A stretch of DNA of 64,000 nucleotides from Phycisphaerae bacterium (GTDB taxonomy: Bacteria > Planctomycetota > Phycisphaerae > Phycisphaerales > Phycisphaeraceae): positions 62,001 through 126,000 of the forward strand of contig JAUHYI010000003.1 of the NCBI GenBank assembly GCA_030426385.1, given 5' to 3'. The position numbers and the translations under genes are program-made. Below are positions 1 through 7,275 of this stretch, one piece after another. The notes below the pieces were generated by a model that ran no database searches, had not been told where the DNA came from, and worked only from the letters and a program-made list of their open reading frames with translations. How positions within the stretch are numbered: position 1 is the first letter of the stretch; every line of letters starts with the position of its first letter.

Positions 1-558
1 ACGCAGGCTTTTTTCGCAGACTTCTTCGAGCACTGATTTGTTGCGCTCGCCGTCGATGCGTAACGGGTAGACCACGTTTTCAAAAATGCTCATTGGAAAC
101 GGATTGGGCTTCTGGAACACCATGCCCATGCGCTTGCGCAGTTCGATCACATCGACGGTCGGGTCATAAATCGATCGGCCCGACAGCACCATGTCGCCTT
201 CGATTTTGACTGAATCGATCAGGTCGTTGATGCGATTGACGCTGCGCAGCAAGGTCGACTTGCCGCAACCGGAAGGCCCGATCATGGCGGTGACTTTGCC
301 GTCGGGCACGTTCATGTTGATGTCGAACAGGGCCTGCTTGGCACCATAGAACAATCGGAAATCCTTGACCTCCAACACATGGTTTTCGCTGTTGAGCGCA
401 TCATGATAATCGGTGGCCACCGCTTCGCCACGTGCGATCGCATTGAGTCGATCGGCGCTTTGGGGCGCTTCGCGATTGCTCTTGGGACTGTTCACCGATG
501 CGGCATTGGGTGATGTTGTGTCAGTGTTATCTTCGGTGGCCGTGGCTGTGGTATTCAT
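1..558 (-). CDS. pstB: PstB, phosphate ABC transporter ATPase (partial, C-terminus cut by window edge)
   Basis: ATP-hydrolysing subunit that powers phosphate import through PstC/PstA. The frame is open from an ATG at 558 to base 1, giving 186 codons of a protein usually near 250-290 residues. The signature LSGGQ, Walker B and switch His therefore lie outside the window. Visible are the Walker A motif GPSGCGKST (residues 94-102), an [21 protein letters not shown]-loop typical of PstB, and the NRINDLI segment after Walker A. A Thr/Asn/Ser-rich extension of about 60 residues precedes the core ([15 protein letters not shown]), longer than usual. An internal start would remove it, but no better ribosome site is evident. 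It is last in pstS-pstC-pstA-pstB, separated from pstA by about 400 bp. Confidence 0.95.
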   Translation of the reverse strand, partial: MNTTATATEDNTDTTSPNAASVNSPKSNREAPQSADRLNAIARGEAVATDYHDALNSENHVLEVKDFRLFYGAKQALFDINMNVPDGKVTAMIGPSGCGKSTLLRSVNRINDLIDSVKIEGDMVLSGRSIYDPTVDVIELRKRMGMVFQKPNPFPMSIFENVVYPLRIDGERNKSVLEEVCEKSLR

Positions 559-955
559 GATGGATGACTCCAGATTCGGTAACCGGGGGTTGGCAAGCGT
601 AGAGCGGGTCGCGGTGACAAGTCGTGCGGCAACAGGCGAGGGGTTGGTGGTGGGTGCTGGGGAAGAATCAGGTGATGGTTAAGTGTGAATGGACAATGTG
701 AATGGACAAAGTGGGGGGGCAAGTGGGGGGGTGTATTATGGGGATGAATTGTTTGGATTTGGTTTGTTTTTGGGGTCAGATTCAATGAAAAGGCTGCGAA
801 GCGCTTAAATGGCATTGATATCAAGGGTTACATTCGTCCGAAATGATGAAAACAATGCGTTTTTGCGGCGGTTTTTTGGGGGGGTATACCCTTATCGGAT
901 CATGTCGATCGCGGGGCCTGCGGGGTTTCTAAAAACCGGTCGGCCCAGCGTGAAA
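559..955. other. pstA-pstB intergenic region, no gene seen
   Basis: About 400 bp between pstA and pstB. It contains a short G-rich block (about 705-730) of the type found throughout the window, and a run of seven G near 887. Short reading frames here are low-complexity and lack family features. No convincing hairpin terminator or promoter was recognised, so whether pstB is co-transcribed with pstA is undecided. Confidence 0.6.
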
Positions 956-2587
956 TTAAAACGCACTGGATTCAAATTTTCGTCGCAGTCGCGTTCGCAA
1001 CCAGATGGCTGTCAGGTTCAGCAACGCGACGATCACAATCAGCAGCAGGGTGGTGGTAAACACCATCGGCTGGGCGGCTTCGGAATTCTGGCTTTGGAAA
1101 CCCAGGTCGTAAATGTGAAAGCCCAGGTGCATGAACGATCGGTTGACGCCGAACTGTTCGCTGGGATTGAAAGAGAACGGCAACTCGGGCGCCAACTTGA
1201 CTGCACCGACGACCATGAGCGGCGCTACTTCACCTGCACCGCGGGCCATGGCCAGAATCATGCCCGTCATCATGCCGGGCAACGCGCGAGGCAATACGAT
1301 GCGCTTGATGGTTTGCCACTTGCTCGCACCACAGGCATAGGACCCTTCACGCATGGAATTGGGCACCGCGGACAATGCCTCTTCGGTAGCGACGATCACG
1401 ACCGGCAAGGTCAACAACGCCAACGTGAAGCTGGCCCAGATCAGTGCGCCCTTGCCGTAGGTCGGGTTGGGCAAGCGTGCGGAGAAAAATATTTCATCGA
1501 TGCCCGCGCCAATGATGTAGCAGAAGAAGCCAAGACCGAACACGCCGAACACGATCGATGGGACGCCTGCGAGATTGTTGATCGCGATGCGCACGGCACT
1601 GACGACGAATCCGCCCTTGGCATATTCACGCAGGTAGAGTGCGGCCAACACGCCGAAGGGCACGACCAGCACGGTCATGATGAGGACCATAAACACGGTG
1701 CCGAAGATGGCGGGGAAGACGCCGCCTTCGCTGTTGGCTTCGCGTGGCTCGGCCAAGAGGAACTCGCGCCAGCGCGACAGATAGACCGCCCACTTGCCGC
1801 CGGTGGATAGTTGTGCCACCGGGACCGCCCGCACGATTTCGTGCAGCGCGATGGATTTTTCCTCACCCTGGGCGGTGGCTAACACCATTTTGTAACGTTC
1901 GTTTTCCTCGTTTAACTCGCGTATTTTGGCCAAAAATATCTGCGATTCGGCCAGGGCCTCTGCCTCGACCCGTTCATGCTCGGTCTCGGCGGCTTGCACT
2001 TTGGCGCTACCGGGACCGGCTTTTAATTCCGCTTGACGAATCGCCACGCGGGCACTTTCTTCACGCTTGGACAGAGCGCCCAGATCGTGGCGTTCAATGT
2101 GTTGGCGTTGTTCATAACGGTCACGCGTTTCTTCGTGGTACTCGTGGTACAGCTTCCAGATTTCGCTCGGCTCGGTGGCTCGAACTTCGCCATCAATGGT
2201 GAATCGCACGGGCGTGCCGTAAAAACGACCCCATTCCAAACGCTCGATCAGCATCATCCATTCCGGCTGGGTTTTCTCAACGACATCGTTGGCGTCGACC
2301 CATGCGAAATGCTCGTTCGTCAAATCGTAGTTGCCCGTTCGCACCAGGAATCGCTTGTGGCGAATTTGTGGATCATGCTCGTCGGGATAGGTTTCCGATC
2401 GTGTGACATGACCGGCCAGGACGCTTGCATCTTTGAGCGTGAATTGTTCGATCGGCATCGGCCAAAACGTGGCAGCCCCTTGGAACAGGATGTACGCCAA
2501 CAGCGAGACGATCATGGTGATCGCCAGCGCCAGTGCGCCGCCGGTGAGCCACACCATGGGTTCGCCGCGTGCGAGCAATGACATCAT
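956..2587 (-). CDS. pstA: PstA, phosphate ABC transporter permease with large extracytoplasmic insert
   Basis: Inner-membrane permease subunit of the Pst transporter. At 543 residues it is about twice the size of the classical PstA. One membrane segment (about 13-36) is followed by a long hydrophilic region (about 40-290) with a charged, coiled-coil-like stretch (HIERHDLGALSKREES and onward). The permease core then begins, with the EAA-loop signature near residue 420 (GASKWQTIKRIVLPRALPG) and a final membrane span before RRKFESSAF. Long PstA forms with an N-terminal insert are known in other Gram-negative lineages. The ATG at 2587 lacks a clear ribosome site. An ATG at 2750 overlaps the pstC stop as ATGA, but a 13-C tract (coding strand) puts it out of frame; with 12 C the frame would run on without a stop. 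Confidence 0.92.
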   Translation of the reverse strand: MMSLLARGEPMVWLTGGALALAITMIVSLLAYILFQGAATFWPMPIEQFTLKDASVLAGHVTRSETYPDEHDPQIRHKRFLVRTGNYDLTNEHFAWVDANDVVEKTQPEWMMLIERLEWGRFYGTPVRFTIDGEVRATEPSEIWKLYHEYHEETRDRYEQRQHIERHDLGALSKREESARVAIRQAELKAGPGSAKVQAAETEHERVEAEALAESQIFLAKIRELNEENERYKMVLATAQGEEKSIALHEIVRAVPVAQLSTGGKWAVYLSRWREFLLAEPREANSEGGVFPAIFGTVFMVLIMTVLVVPFGVLAALYLREYAKGGFVVSAVRIAINNLAGVPSIVFGVFGLGFFCYIIGAGIDEIFFSARLPNPTYGKGALIWASFTLALLTLPVVIVATEEALSAVPNSMREGSYACGASKWQTIKRIVLPRALPGMMTGMILAMARGAGEVAPLMVVGAVKLAPELPFSFNPSEQFGVNRSFMHLGFHIYDLGFQSQNSEAAQPMVFTTTLLLIVIVALLNLTAIWLRTRLRRKFESSAF

Positions 2588-2690
2588 CGGGTTGGACGAA
2601 CGGCGCTGTCGCGGTTTGTCGTTAGATGTGTTCGCGCGACCGTCCGACGCAGCCTCACCCGCCCGATGTTTCGGCGCGGGTGCGGGGGGC

Positions 2691-2727
2691 GTGGGGGGGA
2701 TGGGGGGCGTTGGTGGGGGGGGGGGGG
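2691..2727 (-). repeat. C-rich homopolymer block at the pstC/pstA junction
   Basis: On the coding (minus) strand this is a run of C-tracts broken by single bases, the longest being 13 C (plus-strand G at 2715-2727). It sits just inside the frame that starts at the ATG overlapping the pstC stop. Read with 12 C it would encode a Pro-rich segment joined in frame to PstA. Read with 13 C that frame ends soon after at a TGA. Confidence 0.8.
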
Positions 2728-2746
2728 TTATCGTGGGGTCCGGTGG

Positions 2747-5608
2747 TCATAACTGGTAGGCCCGTTTTCGGAATCGTTGGCGAACGAATTCCGCGATGGT
2801 GTTAACGACAAATGTCATGGCAAACAAGGTCAAAGCGGCTAAAAACAAGGTGCGATAGTGTGTCGAGTCAACCACCGCTTCGGGCAATTCAACGGCGATA
2901 TTCGCGCTCAAGGTGCGGAACCCGTTGAAAATATTGAAATCCAACACCGGGGTATTGCCCGCGGCCATCAGCACGATCATGGTTTCGCCCACCGCTCGGC
3001 CCAGCCCGATCATCATCGCGCTGAAAAGGCCGCTCATCGCGGTTGGAATGATCACGCGCATGGCCGTTTGCCATGGCGTGGCGCCAGCCCCCAATGACGC
3101 TGACCGCAAGTGTTCGGGCACGGTGGACAAGGCGTCTTCGGAAATCGTGTAGATGATTGGAATGATCGCGAAGCCCATGATGAATCCGACGATCAACGCG
3201 TTACGTTGGATATAGGTATTCATCATCGCCAGGTCGATGCCGTTGATGGTGAGGCTACCGCGTGGATCGAATCCCATGCCGTTGAGCAGCACGCCTGTGA
3301 CCAATGCCACGAGCAAGGTAGCCAACAATCCGGCGATGAATTTGACGATGCTGATCAAGGCACATTTTTCCCGCGACCAGCCATGGCATTTCGCACGGAT
3401 TGCGGGGTTGACCACACGGGCGACCAGGAGCGAGACGACCAACGCGGATAACGGTGTGAGGATAAACAACCATCCGCCGACGCCGGAGCCAAAGTTTGGA
3501 ATTTCGTTGAGGCCGTTGGTCCAACGTTTGAAATCACCTTCAAAGAGAACGTTTTGCAAAATTGGGCCGGCGATGACCGTGGTCGCGAGGCTGAGCAACA
3601 GACAGATCAGCATCAACACGATGCGCCATTGCTGATGCACGATGGTGATTTTGTACGGGAACAACTGCCAGATAAACGCCCCGATCAGCAGCGACAATGG
3701 CACGAGATAAAAACTCGCCAACACCGCAGGCACGAAATGTTCTGCCCACGGCGCAATGATCAAACCGGCGAGAAACCCCAGCACCACACTGGGCAGGCTG
3801 GCCATCAATTCGATCGTCGGCTTGATCTTGGCCTTGACCTTTTTATTCAGGAATTCACTGGTGTAAATCGCTGCCAGCAGCGCGATCGGAGCGCCGAACA
3901 TCATCGAATAGACCGTCGCTTTGAGCGTGCCGAAAATCAACGGAATCAAGCCGAGCTTCGGCTCGGCATCGTCGGTGCCGCTTGAAGATTGCCACACGTA
4001 TTGCGGGTTCGGATAGCTTTCGTACCACACCTTGCCGAACAGCGAGCCGACCGACGCTTCGGGGTATCGCAGGTCGACCGACCATTCGTGCATGCGCGTG
4101 TCGGTCATGGCCAACAACGCGTCATCTTTCGGTGCCATCACCAGCGTGTGGATCGGTTGCTGTTTGCCGGTGGCCTGATCTTCGTCATTCACATGGCCGG
4201 TCCACATGTTGTTCGCACTGGTCATGTGAAATAATTTGACGGTGCCGTTGGCATAGCCGACCGCGAACACGCGTGATCGTGCCGAGGGTCCGATGGCGGT
4301 GACCGGACTATCGATCGTGTAAGGTTCGACCAGAGTTTTAGCAGCGACCAGGCGCGACTGGTCCGGCGGAGTCGCAGCCAGATAGCCATCTATCACGGCA
4401 TTGGTAGGCCCGATCAGATCCATGCCTGCGGGGCCGGCCTCTTCTCGCGTGATGGAATCGTCAGGCATCTGGCCGGTGCGTTTCCATTGGTCGTAGGCCG
4501 GGTCATCCTTGCGGAACACAATCATGTTTCCGTCGCGTGTCAACGATTGATAATCCGAAACGGCACTGGCTTCGACGGTGAAAAAACCTTGCACGCCGCC
4601 CGCCGAGTCGCCTGCGATCAAGGTCCGACGCCCCAGCAGATACGTCAACTGCGTCAATTCCAGATTCGCATCTTTCACCAGGTCGATGGTTTCCAGGACC
4701 TCGCCGTTGCCGCGCGTGGGCACTGCGATGCGCTGGGCGGTGCCGTCGGGCCAAGCCAGCGTCAGCTTGTCACCGCTATCGTTGAGCAGCATGAACGCAG
4801 GGTTATTATCGTGGGCCGAGGCATCATACGGCAGCACTGATTGGCGCTTGCGTGTCGTGATTTTCCCGGTCAACAGGTTCTTTTTCTTGCTGATGCGTGT
4901 CCCGAGCAATTTCCCATCACTGGTCAGCACCACCAGAATCGGCGAGCCGGAACTCGGGGCCAACGCGATTTTATCGATGCCCGCTTCCGATGATTCGTCC
5001 GCGTCGATCGGCGGTTCGAACGTCAGCTCCACATGCGTGTAACGAAACTGGCCCTCGGGCGTGCGCTGCACCATATCGTTATCGATACGCATGCTTTGGC
5101 CCACGGCCATGTCCTTGATTGAATCAGGAACCTCATCGATTTCTTTGAACGAATTGCTGAATCCAATTGAGCCCAGACGAAACGTGCCGTCATCAAAACC
5201 GATCGCCACCGCTTCGCCAAACGCATCGGCTTCCACGCAGGTAATCGCTGGGCTGTCCTGTCCAAACAACTCGGCTTGTTGCAGAATGGTTCCGTCGTCG
5301 AGTCGATACGTCGTCAAGGTGCCGTCGGCATAGAGCGCCCACCCGATCGTACGATATTCATCCACATTCGCTTGCAACGGTGCCAGGCCCGGCTTGATGT
5401 TCGGCGAATCGATCACCGGCGTGGCCTTGGCGCCCAGGAACAACGGCAGCACCACCCAGATTAAAAACAACGCCACCGTCAGCACGGCCAGGATGGTACC
5501 GATGCCGCCGATCGTGATGGTCCATCGTGACACCACGTCAGCGACACGAACGCCACTGCGGGTTTTATGTTCTCGAGATCGGCCGGTAAATGCTGAGGGT
5601 GGATTCAT
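2747..5608 (-). CDS. pstC: PstC, phosphate ABC transporter permease with large extracytoplasmic domain
   Basis: Second permease subunit of the phosphate importer. The 953 residues are far more than the roughly 300 of classical PstC. An N-terminal membrane segment (about 30-58) is followed by some 480 residues of mostly beta-type sequence with repeats resembling WD/PQQ-like blades, for example DGTFRLGSIGF, DGKLLGTRISK and NGTVKLFHMTS. The permease core follows from about residue 560 (LIPLIFGTLKATVYSMMFGAPIALLAAI), with the EAA loop near 840 (GAGATPWQTAMRVIIPTAMSG). Elongated PstC proteins pair with elongated PstA proteins in known operons, as here. The stop overlaps a possible pstA start (ATGA). 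The gap to pstS is about 320 bp. Confidence 0.93.
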   Translation of the reverse strand: MNPPSAFTGRSREHKTRSGVRVADVVSRWTITIGGIGTILAVLTVALFLIWVVLPLFLGAKATPVIDSPNIKPGLAPLQANVDEYRTIGWALYADGTLTTYRLDDGTILQQAELFGQDSPAITCVEADAFGEAVAIGFDDGTFRLGSIGFSNSFKEIDEVPDSIKDMAVGQSMRIDNDMVQRTPEGQFRYTHVELTFEPPIDADESSEAGIDKIALAPSSGSPILVVLTSDGKLLGTRISKKKNLLTGKITTRKRQSVLPYDASAHDNNPAFMLLNDSGDKLTLAWPDGTAQRIAVPTRGNGEVLETIDLVKDANLELTQLTYLLGRRTLIAGDSAGGVQGFFTVEASAVSDYQSLTRDGNMIVFRKDDPAYDQWKRTGQMPDDSITREEAGPAGMDLIGPTNAVIDGYLAATPPDQSRLVAAKTLVEPYTIDSPVTAIGPSARSRVFAVGYANGTVKLFHMTSANNMWTGHVNDEDQATGKQQPIHTLVMAPKDDALLAMTDTRMHEWSVDLRYPEASVGSLFGKVWYESYPNPQYVWQSSSGTDDAEPKLGLIPLIFGTLKATVYSMMFGAPIALLAAIYTSEFLNKKVKAKIKPTIELMASLPSVVLGFLAGLIIAPWAEHFVPAVLASFYLVPLSLLIGAFIWQLFPYKITIVHQQWRIVLMLICLLLSLATTVIAGPILQNVLFEGDFKRWTNGLNEIPNFGSGVGGWLFILTPLSALVVSLLVARVVNPAIRAKCHGWSREKCALISIVKFIAGLLATLLVALVTGVLLNGMGFDPRGSLTINGIDLAMMNTYIQRNALIVGFIMGFAIIPIIYTISEDALSTVPEHLRSASLGAGATPWQTAMRVIIPTAMSGLFSAMMIGLGRAVGETMIVLMAAGNTPVLDFNIFNGFRTLSANIAVELPEAVVDSTHYRTLFLAALTLFAMTFVVNTIAEFVRQRFRKRAYQL

Positions 5609-5832
5609 AGGGTAGATCTGGTCAGGTAAGCGGCGAACGACAGGCCGAAAATTACGAAAAATTTCAAGAACAAGTCAGCAACAAGTCAGCTGCAAGTGAC
5701 ATCAAAAGCGCGTCTGGGTTACTCGCGGATCATGTGGTGGGCACAAAGCAGGAGGCGAAGTAAGAGGCGAAGTAGGGGCAACGTGGGGGCAATGTGGAGG
5801 CAATGTCGGGGGGGTGGAGTGGGACGGTAGTT
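5609..5832. other. pstS-pstC spacer with G-rich repeat block, no gene seen
   Basis: About 220 bp between the pstS terminator hairpin and pstC. From about 5750 to 5820 it holds repeated units of the form GGGGGCAATGTGG and GAGGCGAAGTA, the G-rich part of the dispersed mosaic. A pstC promoter must lie here if the hairpin stops most transcripts, but no clear -35/-10 pair stands out. Confidence 0.6.
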
Positions 5833-5866
5833 GAAAACGGGTGACGGCGTTTCGGCCGCCACCCGT
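5833..5866 (-). terminator. Hairpin terminator after pstS
   Basis: On the minus strand ACGGGTGGCGG pairs with CCGTCACCCGT (one G-T wobble) around a short CGAAA-type loop and is followed by TTTTC. It lies about 65 bp after the pstS stop. It could end most transcripts after pstS and give the usual excess of binding protein over permease. Confidence 0.75.
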
Positions 5867-5930
5867 GAGGGGGTTTAGATTTTAGTCGATCTGATTTTCG
5901 AAACCAGTTAGGTTTAGATGATCGTCTGGT

Positions 5931-6917
5931 TTAGAAGTCAGGGGTGATGCCCACTGCTTCGAGCGATTCGCGAGCCACTTCAGCCGTGACTGGGAAATAG
6001 CCATCTTTGACCACCGCTTCCTGGCCTTGCTTCGAGAAAATGTACTTGATGAATTCGCGGCGAAGCGGATCCAATTCAGCACCGGGCTTGGCGTTCACGT
6101 AGACATACAGGAAACGAGCCAGTGGGTAGTCACCCGTGTAGGCATATTCCGCAGCGGCAGGCACGAACTCGTCGCCTTCTTCAGCAGCCAAGGGTACCGC
6201 ACGCACGTCGGCCGTCATGTAGCCGATGCCCGAGTAACCGATCGCGCCCATGTCGCTGGCCACGCCTTGCACCACGGCGGAGCTACCGGCTTGTTCTTTC
6301 ACGCTGTCCTTGTAATCGCCTTTGCCCAGCGAAACGCTTTTGAAATACCCATAGGTACCCGACGCTGCGTTACGACCATACAGGCTGATCGGCTTATCGG
6401 ACCAGTTGCCAGTGAGACCCAGTTGGCCCCATGTGGTGATTTCCGCAGGAGCGCCCAGCTTGCGATTCTTCGAAAAGATCGCGTCAACCTGAGGCAGGCT
6501 CAAACCTTCGATCGGGTTGTCCTTGTTGACATACACGGCCAACATATCGATCGCCGTCGACAGTGGGGTGGGCTTGTAGCCGAACTTCGCTTCGAAGCTG
6601 TCGATTTCTTTGCTCTTCATCGCACGGCTCATTGGGCCGAACGTGCTGGTGCCAGCGATCAAAGCAGGCGGGGCGGTGGAGGAACCTTTGCCTTCGATTT
6701 CAGGCTGCACGTTCGGATAGAACACGCGGAAGCCTTCGAGCCACAATGCCATCACGTTGTTCATCGTGTCCGAGCCGACACTCTTGATCGAGCCCGACAC
6801 GCCTTGGGTCGGGGTGTACGTGGGCAGGTTTTCGTCGATGCTGACCTCGGCTAAAACCGGGGCAGCCGTCAGGGCCATGACACTAAGTCCGCTGGCCAAT
6901 TTACTCACTAAACGCAT
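5931..6917 (-). CDS. pstS: PstS, periplasmic phosphate-binding protein
   Basis: Captures phosphate in the periplasm and delivers it to PstC/PstA. The 328 residues begin with a signal peptide (MRLVSKLASGLSVMALTAAPVLA, cleavage probably after ALA at residue 23). Family features are SVGSDTMNNVM (about 47-57), GSSTAPPALIAGTSTFGPMSR (substrate loop) and GRNAASGTYGYFK, the serine- and glycine-rich loops that hold phosphate. The start is supported by AGGAGAG 4 nt before the ATG. It is first in the pst operon and followed by a strong hairpin. The upstream region holds an 11-bp-spaced direct repeat suited to a PhoB/PhoP-type activator. Confidence 0.96.
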   Translation of the reverse strand: MRLVSKLASGLSVMALTAAPVLAEVSIDENLPTYTPTQGVSGSIKSVGSDTMNNVMALWLEGFRVFYPNVQPEIEGKGSSTAPPALIAGTSTFGPMSRAMKSKEIDSFEAKFGYKPTPLSTAIDMLAVYVNKDNPIEGLSLPQVDAIFSKNRKLGAPAEITTWGQLGLTGNWSDKPISLYGRNAASGTYGYFKSVSLGKGDYKDSVKEQAGSSAVVQGVASDMGAIGYSGIGYMTADVRAVPLAAEEGDEFVPAAAEYAYTGDYPLARFLYVYVNAKPGAELDPLRREFIKYIFSKQGQEAVVKDGYFPVTAEVARESLEAVGITPDF

Positions 6918-6980
6918 GATACTCTCCTAATGGAATGGGGTGATCTGCAATCATTTGCAACACGCCGGAGAGGTTACGCC

Positions 6981-7001
6981 CCGATTGTTACCGAATTGTT
7001 A
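6981..7001 (-). promoter_or_regulatory. Pho-box-like direct repeat upstream of pstS
   Basis: Two copies of TAACAAT (plus strand ATTGTTA at 6984-6990 and 6995-7001) lie 11 bp apart, start to start. Pho boxes bound by PhoB or PhoP are tandem short repeats with this 11-bp period. The site is about 65-85 bp before the pstS start. The assignment is inferred from spacing and context; the hexamer is closer to the Bacillus-type TTAACA than to the E. coli box. Confidence 0.5.
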
Positions 7002-7275
7002 GACGACCGTCAGATATGAGTAAGCCCCCTCCACGCATTCTTTTTCTTATTCAAGACGTCAAAAAAATCTTGCCCCAATCGGTGCAAATCGGTGCAAATC
7101 TGTGGTCCTGCCGCGCGGTATTCACCGCGGGCTATTATCGATACCCCCCCCCACACCCCCACACCCCACACCTCCCCACACACATCCTCCACATTTCCCG
7201 GCGATGCTGTATCCCCGCTTTTAACTTGTGGCTTTTAACTCCCTCCCCTGTCTCTGCGTTGGTGTGTCTTTGCGG
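7002..7275. other. Intergenic region with reversed mosaic repeats, no gene seen
   Basis: The space between the pstS promoter and the HerA-type ATPase gene. Read on the minus strand it contains AGTTAAAAG-type units (7215-7240), a G-rich block (plus-strand C at about 7146-7185), the GGTGAATACC hairpin unit (7111-7134) and a direct repeat of TTTGCACCGA (7079-7100). Reading frames on either strand are repeat-derived. Confidence 0.7.
7111..7134 (-). repeat. GGTGAATACC hairpin unit, copy 1
   Basis: On the minus strand TAGCCCGCGGT-GAAT-ACCGCG forms a GC-rich stem with a GAAT loop. Other copies are at 16441, 25005, 25127 and 42527. Two of those have a different stem, CCCCCGGT/ACCGGGGG, with both sides changed together. 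Confidence 0.75.

Noticed and set aside
809-1810. 333-codon plus-strand frame antisense to pstA
   Set aside because: It is the reverse complement of pstA, rich in His/Gln/Arg as antisense frames are, and has no domain or ribosome site.
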